From Nonlabens sp. YIK11 (GTDB lineage: Bacteria; Bacteroidota; Bacteroidia; Flavobacteriales; Flavobacteriaceae): a stretch of DNA of 64,000 nucleotides. Every line of letters begins with the position of its first letter. Within the stretch, counting starts at the first letter, position 1. Of the stretch, positions 53,995 to 62,691 are shown piece after piece. The DNA lies in the NCBI RefSeq assembly GCF_001413925.1, contig NZ_LBMJ01000001.1, positions 2,706,001 through 2,770,000 on the forward strand. The letters are read 5' to 3'. Made by a program: the position numbers and the translations under genes. The notes beneath the pieces are model-generated. The model was not told the DNA's origin. It saw nothing but the letters and a program-made list of their open reading frames with translations, and made no database searches.

Positions 53995-55272
53995 TTATAA
54001 TTTCTTATCGGCTCGATCCCCCAAAACTCCTTTCACATCATAAATTACGGCAGTTTCCTTGCAATAATTTTTTAGGTTCAAAGTCATAAATTCTTTATGT
54101 GAGACTGCCAATACAATGGCATCATATGTTTGAGATCCCAGCTTCTTAATGTTCCGCTCTCCATATTCCTGCTCGACCTCATCAGGGTTAGCTAAAGGGT
54201 CAAAAATCGTCACATCAATACCGAATTCTTTGAGGTTAGAAATGACATCAATCACCTTTGTATTCCTAACATCCGGGCAGTCCTCTTTGAAGGTAATACC
54301 CAATACTAAGGCCTTAGACCCCTTGACCGCTATGTTTTTAGAAAGCATCAACTTGACAACCTCACTTGCCACATAACCTCCCATACTGTCGTTCATGCGC
54401 CTGCCGGCCAAGATAATTTCTGGATGGTATCCAACTTCTTGAGCTTTTTGTGCTAAATAATACGGGTCTACACCTATACAGTGCCCACCTACCAATCCAG
54501 GTTTAAAAGGAAGAAAATTCCATTTAGTCCCGGCAGCTTCCAAAACATCATGTGTATTGATGTCAAGTTTATTGAAGATCTTAGCCAGCTCATTGACAAA
54601 AGCGATGTTGATATCACGCTGTGAATTTTCGATCACCTTGGCTGCTTCGGCTACTTTGATCGTAGGAGCTAGGTGTGTTCCTGCAGTAATGACTTCTTTA
54701 TATAAAGCGTCTACTTTAATCCCTATTTCAGGTGTAGAACCTGAAGTGACCTTTAAAATTTTATCTACAGTATGTTCCTTGTCACCCGGATTGATGCGCT
54801 CTGGTGAGTACCCCACAAAGAAATCTTTATTGAAGGTCAAACCACTTACTCGCTCCAAAACTGGGACACACTCTTCCTCTGTAACTCCAGGATAAACCGT
54901 AGATTCATAAACAACGATATCTCCCTTTTTCAGTACAGACCCAACGCTTTCACTGGATTTGTATAAAGGTGTAAGCATGGGTCTGTTGTTTTTATCTACT
55001 GGAGTGGGAACGGTGACCACATAATAGTTGCATTCTGAAATTTGTTCTAGGTCTGCCGTACAAAACAACCCATTATGATCATCATTAGAAGTCTTCAACG
55101 CTTTTTGCAGGATGTCATCTTCCACTTCCAGAGTACTGTCATGGCCTGAGTTTAATTCAGCGACTCGAGCTTTGTTGATATCAAAACCTACTACTGGAAA
55201 TTTAGTGGCAAATAAACGAGCTAGAGGTAATCCAACGTAGCCCAATCCTATTATGGCGATTTTTCTTTGCAT
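53995..55272 (-). CDS. UDP-GlcNAc-type nucleotide sugar dehydrogenase (TviB/WbpA-like)
   Basis: The 425-residue enzyme has [39 protein letters not shown] and the catalytic cysteine in [11 protein letters not shown]. The last pattern marks the WbpA/TviB group, which oxidises UDP-GlcNAc (or UDP-GalNAc) to the uronic acid. Paired with the C4-epimerase upstream (55311) as tviB/tviC are in Vi-antigen loci, it points to a UDP-GalNAcA-type sugar. Confidence 0.92.
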   Translation of the reverse strand: MQRKIAIIGLGYVGLPLARLFATKFPVVGFDINKARVAELNSGHDSTLEVEDDILQKALKTSNDDHNGLFCTADLEQISECNYYVVTVPTPVDKNNRPMLTPLYKSSESVGSVLKKGDIVVYESTVYPGVTEEECVPVLERVSGLTFNKDFFVGYSPERINPGDKEHTVDKILKVTSGSTPEIGIKVDALYKEVITAGTHLAPTIKVAEAAKVIENSQRDINIAFVNELAKIFNKLDINTHDVLEAAGTKWNFLPFKPGLVGGHCIGVDPYYLAQKAQEVGYHPEIILAGRRMNDSMGGYVASEVVKLMLSKNIAVKGSKALVLGITFKEDCPDVRNTKVIDVISNLKEFGIDVTIFDPLANPDEVEQEYGERNIKKLGSQTYDAIVLAVSHKEFMTLNLKNYCKETAVIYDVKGVLGDRADKKL

Positions 55273-55289
55273 TTATTATATTGTTAGTC

Positions 55290-55305
55290 CGCTTTCGCGG
55301 AAGCG
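55290..55305. repeat. Palindromic repeat copy 11 (one mismatch, intergenic)
   Basis: CGCTTTCGCGGAAGCG; one change from the perfect palindrome. It lies in the 38-bp gap between the two genes. Confidence 0.85.
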
Positions 55306-55310
55306 TAATT

Positions 55311-56273
55311 TTAAAGATTATTCCAATACCATTTTACAGCCTCATCGATTCCGTGCTGTATAGTAAATTGTGGATCGTAACCTAAAATGGTTCGGGCTTT
55401 TTCAATGGATGCAAGGGAATGTGGGATGTCACCAGCTCTGTTGGGCCCGTATGTAGTGGTGACCTTTGCGATTTCTGGATCAAATTTTGACAAGCTGTCT
55501 CGTAATAAATCCACCAATAAATTAAGGTCAGTACGATCTCCATAGGCTACATTAAAAACTGTATTGACAGCATTAGGATGTGTGGAGAGCATCGCCTTCT
55601 CGTTCGCCTGAATCACGTTATCGATATAGGTAAAGTCTCGCGAATAAGTACCATCGCCATTGATATTAGGCGATTGCTTGTTCATTAGATTCTTGGTAAA
55701 CAAAGGGATAACGGCAGCATAGGCTCCATTAGGGTCTTGCTTGCGACCGAATACATTAAAGTATCGTAGACCTACCGTATTTAAGCCATAGGTTTTATAA
55801 AAAACATCGGCATACAATTCATTCACATATTTGGTGATCGCGTAAGGAGATAAAGGCTTTCCTATGACGTCCTCAACCTTAGGTAATGCAGCAGAATCTC
55901 CATAAGTAGAGCTACTTGCAGCATAGACCATTTTCTTAACTCCGGCATCCTTGCAAGCAACCAACATATTCAGGAAACCACCAACATTTACCTCATTTGA
56001 GGTGATCGGATCCTTAATGGATCTCGGAACACTTCCTAACGCGGCTTGATGCAACACATAATCGCAACCTTTCACTGCTTGCTTACAGGTATTCAAATCT
56101 CTAATATCTCCCTCTATAAAAGAGAAACCATCCATTTTTTGTAAAGGCCCAATATTGTGAAAATGCCCAGTCGCAAAATTATCCAGACCAACGACCTCAT
56201 CGCCTTTTTCTAAAAAGTACTCGGCAAGATTGCTACCTATAAATCCAGCGACGCCTGTTATTAATATTTTCAA
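55311..56273 (-). CDS. UDP-sugar C4-epimerase (TviC/WbpP-like)
   Basis: The 320-residue SDR has TGVAGFIGSNL, SSSTYGDS, YAITKYVNE with the YxxxK pair, and RYFNVFGRKQDPNGAYAAVIP. That last phrase marks the WbpP/TviC group of UDP-GlcNAc/GlcNAcA 4-epimerases. It has its own promoter upstream and heads the sub-operon that leads through rfbB to the glycosyltransferases. Confidence 0.92.
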   Translation of the reverse strand: MKILITGVAGFIGSNLAEYFLEKGDEVVGLDNFATGHFHNIGPLQKMDGFSFIEGDIRDLNTCKQAVKGCDYVLHQAALGSVPRSIKDPITSNEVNVGGFLNMLVACKDAGVKKMVYAASSSTYGDSAALPKVEDVIGKPLSPYAITKYVNELYADVFYKTYGLNTVGLRYFNVFGRKQDPNGAYAAVIPLFTKNLMNKQSPNINGDGTYSRDFTYIDNVIQANEKAMLSTHPNAVNTVFNVAYGDRTDLNLLVDLLRDSLSKFDPEIAKVTTTYGPNRAGDIPHSLASIEKARTILGYDPQFTIQHGIDEAVKWYWNNL

Positions 56274-56306
56274 TGTAAGCTTTTTGAAATTTCACAAACC
56301 AAGCGG

Positions 56307-56335
56307 CAAAGGTATGAATATTCTGAAGTTCCAAA
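56307..56335 (-). promoter_or_regulatory. Promoter of the main polysaccharide sub-operon
   Basis: On the minus strand TACCTTTGC (-7 box at 56307-56314) is preceded after 17 bp by TTTG (56332-56335). Both elements match Bacteroidota consensus. It lies in the 128-bp gap upstream of the TviC-like gene and could drive the genes down to 41 kb or further. Confidence 0.65.
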
Positions 56336-56401
56336 AGATTAATGTTCTAAAGAGGCTTCAAGAACGTAATCGGATAAGTTTAAAACAATAGATAAGTTAC
56401 T

Positions 56402-57481
56402 TCATTTTTTATACCACTCATACATCCTTTTGACGCCGTTCTCTAGATTTACGTTGTACGTCCAACCCAAGTCTTTAAGTTTAGATACATCAGTCAATTT
56501 CTTTAAAGTGCCGTCAGGCTTGTCTCCTCTGAAAAAGAACTCACCTTGAAAACCCACCTGCTTCTTAATAAGAAGCGCCAAATCTTTTATGCTTATGTCT
56601 TGACCAGTACCTATGTTCAAATGGGTGTTCCGCACATCTACATTTTCTTCTGCCAAATTTTTGAAATCCACCTTTTCCATCACAAACACACAAGCATCAG
56701 CCATATCCTGGCTCCATAAAAATTCTCTCATGGGCGCACCTGTACCCCAGATCTCTACTTGAACTCCATGGTCGGACAGCAACACCCCATATTTATGCAG
56801 CATCTTGAGTTGATCTTCTTGAGGGGATTGACCAGTCACACCTTCTATAGGCAGTCGATCCAAATCTCGCTGGATAGTCTTCCAATCTCCTTGTTCAAGC
56901 GCCTTACCTAAATGAATCTTTCTCAATAAGGCAGGCAGCACATGGGATTTCTCTAAATCAAAATTATCATTAGGGCCATATAGATTAGTAGGCATCACCG
57001 AGATAAAATTAGTGCCGTACTGTAGGTTATAACTCTCACACATTTTAATACCAGCAATTTTAGCAATGGCATAAGGCTCATTGGTGTACTCCAGCGGTCC
57101 AGTCAATAGATATTCTTCCTTCATGGGCTGCAGACACTCTTTGGGATAGATACAGGTGCTTCCCAAAAACAATAGCTTCTTAACACCATGCACGTAACTT
57201 TGATGAATAACGTTGTTCTGTATCATCAAATTATCGTGAATAAAGTCGGCACGATAGGTATTGTTAGCCACAATTCCGCCGACTTTGGCAGCAGCCAGAA
57301 AAACATATTCGGGCTGTTGTTGCTCAAAAAAAGCGGCAACCGCTGTAGATTCTCTCAAATCCAATTCTGCAGAAGTTCTCGTGATCAAGTTGGAGAAACC
57401 AAGTTTTTCTAAATGATTCATAATCGCACTTCCAACCAAGCCACGATGACCAGCAACATAAATTTTTGAATCTTTTTTCAT
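56402..57481 (-). CDS. fcl: GDP-L-fucose synthase
   Basis: The 359-residue SDR has AGHRGLVGSAI, the GSTCIYPK motif, and the YAIAKIAGIK (YxxxK) region. It turns GDP-4-keto-6-deoxymannose into GDP-L-fucose. At about 40 residues over the enterobacterial length it carries an insertion around residues 200-235, typical of Bacteroidota members. It follows gmd; the 85-bp gap between them holds a composite repeat. Confidence 0.95.
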   Translation of the reverse strand: MKKDSKIYVAGHRGLVGSAIMNHLEKLGFSNLITRTSAELDLRESTAVAAFFEQQQPEYVFLAAAKVGGIVANNTYRADFIHDNLMIQNNVIHQSYVHGVKKLLFLGSTCIYPKECLQPMKEEYLLTGPLEYTNEPYAIAKIAGIKMCESYNLQYGTNFISVMPTNLYGPNDNFDLEKSHVLPALLRKIHLGKALEQGDWKTIQRDLDRLPIEGVTGQSPQEDQLKMLHKYGVLLSDHGVQVEIWGTGAPMREFLWSQDMADACVFVMEKVDFKNLAEENVDVRNTHLNIGTGQDISIKDLALLIKKQVGFQGEFFFRGDKPDGTLKKLTDVSKLKDLGWTYNVNLENGVKRMYEWYKK

Positions 57482-57502
57482 GTTTCAACTTTTGAAGGCA
57501 TT

Positions 57503-57566
57503 CCGCTTTCCTGTCTGCCGACAGGCAGGCGCGACGTCGTACTGAGCGGAGTCGAAGTATAGCGAA
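57503..57566. repeat. Composite intergenic repeat between gmd and fcl
   Basis: Three parts in a row: CCGCTTTC (57503-57510, left half of the palindromic element), an inverted-repeat segment CCTGTCTGCCGACAGGCAGG (57510-57529), then the unit TACTGAGCGGAGTCGAAGTA (57540-57559), and AGCGAATT (57561-57568), the right half. The unit matches 14971-14990. It reads like the palindromic element with other repeats nested in its centre. Confidence 0.6.
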
Positions 57567-58679
57567 TTACTCAAAATAGTTCAACGTGTCATATCCATTA
57601 TCCTTGAGGAATTGATCCTTTTGCATTAGTTTCAAATCACCTTTCATCATGTCCTTAACCAATTCAGGCAATTGATACTCGCATTCCCAGCCTAATTTTT
57701 CTTTGGCTTTAGTTGCATCTCCTATCAATAACTCCACTTCTGTAGGCCTGAAGTATTTTGGATCTACCGACAGAATCTCATGACCTTTCTCTAGCTGATA
57801 ATCAGGATTTGAACATGATAAGATATAGGCCTTTTCATCAACGCCAGTACCCTTAAACTCCAACTCCATTCCTACTTCCTTAAATGCCATACGTATAAAA
57901 TCCCGAACTGTTGTAGTAGTTCCAGTAGCGATCACCCAATCTTCTGGCTCATCGGCTTGCAAAATCATCCACATCATGCGTACATAATCCTTAGCATGTC
58001 CCCAATCGCGTTGGGCGTCCAGGTTACCTATGTAGAATTTATCTTGAAGACCCAAAGCAATTCGGGCGGCGGCACGGGTAATCTTGCGGGTCACAAAGGT
58101 CTCACCTCGTATAGGCGACTCGTGGTTAAACAGAATACCATTGCAGGCATAAATGCCATAGGCTTCTCTATAATTGACCGTAATCCAATAGGCATACATT
58201 TTGGCGACCGCATAAGGTGATCTAGGATAAAAAGGTGTGGTTTCAGATTGAGGTACTTCTTGGACCTTCCCATATAGCTCTGAAGTGGAGGCTTGATAAA
58301 TCCTAGTTTTCTTTTCCAATCCCAGCAACCTTACGGCCTCCAGGATTCGTAAGGTCCCTAGCCCATCAGCATTACCGGTATATTCCGGCATTTCAAAAGA
58401 GACCTGGACATGACTCATGGCTGCTAGATTATAGATCTCGTCTGGCATGATACTTTGAATCAATCGGGTCAGATTGGTACTGTCAGTCATATCCCCATAA
58501 TGGAGTATAAAGCGCTGGTGCTCTACATGAGGATCTTCGTATAAATGATCAATTCGATCGGTATTCAATAAAGAGGATCTCCTTTTTAACCCATGAACGG
58601 TATATCCTTTTTTAAGCAAAAACTCACTCAAATAGGCTCCATCTTGGCCTGTGACTCCTGTAATTAAAGCTACTTTCAT
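57567..58679 (-). CDS. gmd: GDP-mannose 4,6-dehydratase
   Basis: The 370-residue enzyme has [15 protein letters not shown], the STSELYGKV motif, [10 protein letters not shown] and the downstream [15 protein letters not shown] region unique to Gmd. It makes GDP-4-keto-6-deoxymannose for Fcl. GDP-mannose-forming genes (manB, manC) are not in the window. Confidence 0.97.
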   Translation of the reverse strand: MKVALITGVTGQDGAYLSEFLLKKGYTVHGLKRRSSLLNTDRIDHLYEDPHVEHQRFILHYGDMTDSTNLTRLIQSIMPDEIYNLAAMSHVQVSFEMPEYTGNADGLGTLRILEAVRLLGLEKKTRIYQASTSELYGKVQEVPQSETTPFYPRSPYAVAKMYAYWITVNYREAYGIYACNGILFNHESPIRGETFVTRKITRAAARIALGLQDKFYIGNLDAQRDWGHAKDYVRMMWMILQADEPEDWVIATGTTTTVRDFIRMAFKEVGMELEFKGTGVDEKAYILSCSNPDYQLEKGHEILSVDPKYFRPTEVELLIGDATKAKEKLGWECEYQLPELVKDMMKGDLKLMQKDQFLKDNGYDTLNYFE

Positions 58680-58763
58680 AATTTAAATTAATCTTCGAAT
58701 CCAGCTAATCCACTTTTGGAATTTAGTCAGCGATGCTATTGTGTTGTTTGATTTGATTTCTCG

Positions 58764-58783
58764 CTTGCCTCTCGACAGACAAG
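58764..58783. repeat. Imperfect inverted repeat between ugd and gmd
   Basis: CTTGCCT and AGACAAG form a 7-bp stem with one G-U pair around CTCGAC. It looks related to the CCTGTCTGCC segment at 57510. Nothing else is seen in the 111-bp gap. Confidence 0.4.
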
Positions 58784-58790
58784 AAAACGA

Positions 58791-60185
58791 TCACCCTTTA
58801 CCTATGGCAAAACTTTTAAATCCAATGTCCTCCAGAGCTGGCATATCCAGAATAGCTCTCCCATCAAATATAAATGCGGGTTTGAGCATTTGGTCAAATA
58901 CATGCTGCCAATCAATCTCCTTAAATTCATCCCATTCGGTCATGACTGCCACGGCATGTGCATCATCAAACAATTGATCATAGTTGTTAGCCACGGTAAC
59001 TAAGTTTCTGTTTTCAGATTCATTTCTTGTATTTAGGTAATCGAGATCTGCATAGATCTGTTCTGCGGTTACTTTAGGATCATAAACGACCAGTTCTGCC
59101 ATCTCACTCAAAAGATAATCGGCTACGTATATGGCAGCTGACTCCCGAGTGTCGTTAGTGTCCTTTTTAAAAGCCCAACCTAAAAGCACAATCTTCTTAC
59201 CATTGACGGTGTTATATAAAGTGCTGATGATCTTTTGGGCAAAGCGTCGTTTTTGATAGTCATTCATTTTAATGACCTGATGCCAATAGTCAGCTACTTC
59301 TTGCAAGCCATAAGTTTGACATAAATAAACCAGATTCAAAATATCCTTTTGAAAACAGGAGCCTCCAAAGCCTACACTTGACTTTAGAAACTTAGGACCT
59401 ATTCTAGAATCTTGCCCTATGGCACGTGCGACTTCATCCACATCAGCTTCCGTAGCCTCACATAGAGCGCTCAGACTATTGATACTTGATACGCGTTGCG
59501 CCAGAAAAGCGTTTGCGGTAAGTTTAGAAAGCTCTGAGGACCATACATTAGTCAATAGGATACGCTCGCTTGGAATCCAATTATTATATACATCGTGCAA
59601 GGCTTGCATAGCAACCTCACCTTCCTCAGTTCGCTCACCACCTATTAAAACTCTATCAGGCTGCAATAGATCTTGTACGGCGGTACCTTCTGCAAGAAAT
59701 TCTGGGTTGGATAAGACTTGAAAGTTTACTCCATTTCCAGTACTGGAAAGGATAGATTTTAGAGCCTCTGCCGTTCGAACAGGTAATGTGGATTTTTCCA
59801 CTATAATCTTGTCCGTCTTGGCTACGGCTGCTATCTGTCTAGCGCAAAGCTCGATATATTTTAAGTCAGCCGCCATTCCTTTCCCTATACCATAGGTCTT
59901 AGTGGGCGTGTTAACCGAAATAAAAATCATATCGGCATCTAAAATCGCTTGATCAACATCAGTGCTGAAAAATAGATTGCGACCTCTAGCTTGGGCAACG
60001 ATCGCTGAGAGTCCGGGCTCATAAATAGGTAACTTGTCTAAATCGGTCTCATTCCACGCTGCAATACGCTGCTTGTTTAAATCAACGACGTTGACTTTAA
60101 TATCTGGACATTTTGCTGCGATAACCGACATGGTAGGTCCTCCTACGTAGCCAGCTCCAATGCAGCAGATGTTTTTAATTTTCAT
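58791..60185 (-). CDS. ugd: UDP-glucose 6-dehydrogenase, long (animal-like) form
   Basis: The 464-residue protein resembles the UGDH group shared by animals and Bacteroidota: [33 protein letters not shown], and the catalytic cysteine in [18 protein letters not shown]. It oxidises UDP-glucose to UDP-glucuronate. It is the first gene of the minus-strand polysaccharide run. Confidence 0.93.
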   Translation of the reverse strand: MKIKNICCIGAGYVGGPTMSVIAAKCPDIKVNVVDLNKQRIAAWNETDLDKLPIYEPGLSAIVAQARGRNLFFSTDVDQAILDADMIFISVNTPTKTYGIGKGMAADLKYIELCARQIAAVAKTDKIIVEKSTLPVRTAEALKSILSSTGNGVNFQVLSNPEFLAEGTAVQDLLQPDRVLIGGERTEEGEVAMQALHDVYNNWIPSERILLTNVWSSELSKLTANAFLAQRVSSINSLSALCEATEADVDEVARAIGQDSRIGPKFLKSSVGFGGSCFQKDILNLVYLCQTYGLQEVADYWHQVIKMNDYQKRRFAQKIISTLYNTVNGKKIVLLGWAFKKDTNDTRESAAIYVADYLLSEMAELVVYDPKVTAEQIYADLDYLNTRNESENRNLVTVANNYDQLFDDAHAVAVMTEWDEFKEIDWQHVFDQMLKPAFIFDGRAILDMPALEDIGFKSFAIGKG

Positions 60186-60267
60186 ACTAAATTTAAATAT
60201 TTAAAATCATCAATAAAAACCAACTTTATGATGTTCCATTAGATGACACTGTATAGATTTAAAAGTT

Positions 60268-60275
60268 CAAAATTA
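60268..60275 (-). promoter_or_regulatory. Candidate -7 box upstream of ugd (TAATTTTG)
   Basis: On the minus strand TAATTTTG fits TAnnTTTG, 82 bp before the ugd ATG. The 497-bp gap 60186-60682 otherwise shows no ORF or repeat; it separates divergent genes and should hold both promoters. Confidence 0.4.
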
Positions 60276-60647
60276 AGGCATTATCGACATATATTATGGA
60301 TGATACGTTTTTAAGCTTGATCTACATCATCTGAACGCTATCCAAATATGAAGTTGCTATTACAGTGTTGCCATTTAAAACTTGTTTTAAAATCGTGAAC
60401 GCTAATAAGGAACGGTAACTAAAACCAACCGTAACAATTTTATTCCAAAGGTTTTAAAGTTTGTTTAAAACACAAATCTTTAAGTACTCCTTATTTCTTC
60501 GATAAGAATATCTCTAAAAAGCTGTTTAACAATTTGGATTTCAATAAAATTTGAGCGTTTAAATCGGAAATTGACAAACCAGAAGACAAATAATAGTTAA
60601 ATACTTCTTTTAGCATCATTTTAGCTTCCTATTTATTTTAACAATTA

Positions 60648-60655
60648 TATATTTG
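60648..60655 (+). promoter_or_regulatory. Candidate -7 box upstream of the OmpA porin gene (TATATTTG)
   Basis: TATATTTGC fits TAnnTTTG and ends 27 bp before the ATG at 60683. The -33 region is AT-rich without a clear TTG. Confidence 0.55.
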
Positions 60656-60682
60656 CTTCCTGAAAGCAAAAAAAAACTTACA

Positions 60683-61972
60683 ATGAAGAAATTATTATTT
60701 TCAGTATTATTATTGAGTGGAGCAGCCGTTATGGCTCAAGACACTATGATGGACGATGATCGCACTGCAGATCGTGAAGTGATACCTTATAATCAATGGT
60801 CGATTGACTTTGGCGTAGGAGTTCATAAACCAGTACGTCCGTTTGCAGGAGGTTACTTTACCAACACTCCTACTTTTGGCCAAGCTGATCTGGGCGTACG
60901 TTACATGATCAACGATAAATTTGGTTTCAGCCTTGAAGGTGGCTATGGTCGTATAGAAGGTGATGACGAAAGTAGGCCTTTTGAAACACAGGTTTATAGA
61001 GTTTCTCTAGAAGGTGTGGTGAATGCTGGAAATTTTCTAGGCTTTAAAGAATGGACAAATAGATTTGGCTTATTAGCTCATGGAGGTATGGGTGTTACTG
61101 GTTTAAAATATCAAGAGCCGTTGGATATTGAAGATATGGATCAAATGTTGAATTTTACCGTAGGAATTACTCCTCAGCTGCGTTTGTCTGATAGAATTGC
61201 TCTTTTTGGTGATCTTTCGATTTTTGGCCATGTGAGACAAGACAGAACATTTGATGGAACACAACCACAAGTTCTTAAAGGATTTGACGGATTCTTGGTA
61301 AACGCCTCAGTAGGGGCTTCTTTTTACCTAGGTGGTAACGAAGTGCATGCAGACTGGTACGATAACAGTGTAGACTCAAGATTAGACGACCTAGAAGGTA
61401 GAGTGGCTATTCTTGAAACGAACAATGCTGACGATGATCAAGATGGTGTGCCAAATTATTTAGACCGTGATAACACTACTGAAAGTGGTGTACGTGTAGA
61501 TACCAAAGGTCGTGCTCTAGATCTTAATAAGAATGGTATTCCAGATGATATGGAATCTGCTCTTGATGCAAGATATGCAATGAAAGGTGCTACGAATGGT
61601 GCTGATGGTAACGCTGACGGAATGATTGAGAAATTGATCAACGATGGTTACGTAAACGTATACTTTGAGTTCAACAGCACTAAGCCAACTCAATATTCTT
61701 TATCTTCTATCAACTTCCTGGCAACTTATATGAAGGATAACCCAGGTGCTTCTGCAACTTTGACAGGTTATGCTGACGAACTAGGATCTGATGAATACAA
61801 TCAAGACTTATCTGAGCGTAGAGCGAAGATGGTAAATGATATCTTAGTAGCAACTGGAGTTGATGCGGGTAGATTATCCTACGAAGGTAACGGTGAAGAT
61901 GCTTCTGTTGAGAAGTCTAGTTCTCCTGCAAGACAATTAGTAAGAAGAGTAAAGTTCCAAGTGAACAACTAA
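60683..61972 (+). CDS. OmpA-family outer-membrane porin with calcium-binding linker
   Basis: About 429 residues. A signal peptide (to VMAQ, about residue 19) precedes an eight-strand-type beta-barrel (about 30-225), a thrombospondin type 3-like linker (DDDQDGVPNYLDRD, DLNKNGIPDD; about 245-285) that binds calcium, and an OmpA domain (about 310-429). The ATG at 60683 begins the signal peptide; a TTG at 60653 would add ten polar residues. It has its own promoter and terminator and is probably one of the most abundant envelope proteins. Confidence 0.93.
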   Translation: MKKLLFSVLLLSGAAVMAQDTMMDDDRTADREVIPYNQWSIDFGVGVHKPVRPFAGGYFTNTPTFGQADLGVRYMINDKFGFSLEGGYGRIEGDDESRPFETQVYRVSLEGVVNAGNFLGFKEWTNRFGLLAHGGMGVTGLKYQEPLDIEDMDQMLNFTVGITPQLRLSDRIALFGDLSIFGHVRQDRTFDGTQPQVLKGFDGFLVNASVGASFYLGGNEVHADWYDNSVDSRLDDLEGRVAILETNNADDDQDGVPNYLDRDNTTESGVRVDTKGRALDLNKNGIPDDMESALDARYAMKGATNGADGNADGMIEKLINDGYVNVYFEFNSTKPTQYSLSSINFLATYMKDNPGASATLTGYADELGSDEYNQDLSERRAKMVNDILVATGVDAGRLSYEGNGEDASVEKSSSPARQLVRRVKFQVNN

Positions 61973-61991
61973 TTCTAATTTAGTTATATAT

Positions 61992-62021
61992 AAAAAGGGC
62001 TACCGATTGGTAGCCCTTTTT
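61992..62021 (+). terminator. Rho-independent terminator of the OmpA porin gene
   Basis: A 13-bp perfect stem (AAAAAGGGCTACC / GGTAGCCCTTTTT) with a 4-nt loop GATT, ending in T-run, 20 bp after the stop codon. Symmetric enough to work in both directions. Confidence 0.93.
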
Positions 62022-62231
62022 TATGTTTTAAATGTAATGGAATCAACAGCCTCATCAGAATAAACGCCTCATCACGATTCAACTTTCTGGATTTATCTTG
62101 ATCTCAATTCCCGCATTTAAAGCTTCATAAACCAGCGTTCTTTTGAAGTCATAGATCACTTCAAATCAAACACAAAAGTGATTCGCATGAATTGCAGGTA
62201 TCTGTAAATACTAATATTTGGTATTAAAATA

Positions 62232-62352
62232 TTAGGAGGATACTTAGGAGATACTAGGGAGATACTTAGGGGATAGTGTATGAGGAGTGTATGGGTGACT
62301 CGACTATTACTCGACTGCTATTCGACTGTTATTCGACTAATACTCGACTAAA
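62232..62352. repeat. Eleven-unit, 11-bp tandem array
   Basis: Eleven units of 10 to 12 bp in unbroken phase. The left half has TTAGGAGATAC-type units (62232-62276), then two transition units (62277-62297), then five clean units of the form ACTCGACTNNT (62298-62352). The period is not a multiple of three and equals about one DNA helical turn. It lies in the 719-bp gene-poor stretch between the OmpA porin and the DUF885 gene. The remainder of that stretch has a possible small ORF at 62490 and no other gene that I can support. Confidence 0.85.
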
Positions 62353-62489
62353 GAGTATGGATCAAGTATATAAAAGTAATAGAACAGGTATGGAAACGTA
62401 CCTATTTGTTTGTTGAGAGATGGACAGCTATAGCTTTATAGATTCTGCTCTTTTAAGTTTTATCGATTGCTTAATCCCAACTCGTAAAA

Positions 62490-62633
62490 GTGAATGCAGA
62501 GTCGATAGTTATCTCTCCTAAATTACAGCCAAGAATTGATAAAATACAGCTAGAGCCAATTCAGGTAAAGGCATGGATCAGAATACCTAAAAAGCGACGA
62601 CTTAAAGGTAATCATGACTTAAACGGGAACTAA
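62490..62633 (+). CDS. Possible small ORF or gene remnant, very uncertain
   Basis: A frame open from 62475 to a TAA at 62631-62633 has a GTG at 62490 and would give about 47 residues, basic at the end (WIRIPKKRRLKGNHD). A short terminator-like hairpin follows it 19 bp downstream on the same strand, which hints at a real transcript. No RBS, no promoter box and no known family; it may be a relic or chance. Confidence 0.25.
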   Translation: MNAESIVISPKLQPRIDKIQLEPIQVKAWIRIPKKRRLKGNHDLNGN

Positions 62634-62651
62634 GCTTCCTTTACCTGAAAC

Positions 62652-62671
62652 AATCCTAGGAAGGATTTTTT
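62652..62671 (+). terminator. Short terminator-like hairpin
   Basis: AATCCT and AGGATT form a 6-bp stem around AGGA, followed by TTTTA on the plus strand. It lies between the possible small ORF and the end of the DUF885 gene (minus strand). Confidence 0.45.
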
Positions 62672-62691
62672 ATCAAGGTGTTTAAATAGGA

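Noticed and set aside
2211-55305. Palindromic repeats as CRISPR repeats or transposon ends
   Set aside because: They have no regular spacing, no spacers and no transposase between them.
60653-60682. TTG start of the OmpA porin 30 bp upstream of the ATG
   Set aside because: It overlaps the predicted -7 box and adds polar residues before the signal peptide.
62079-62165. Minus-strand fragment of about 26 codons that reads coding-like (YDFKRTLVYEALNAG)
   Set aside because: It has no ATG, no family and only 26 codons between two stops. It could be a relic but I cannot support it as a gene.
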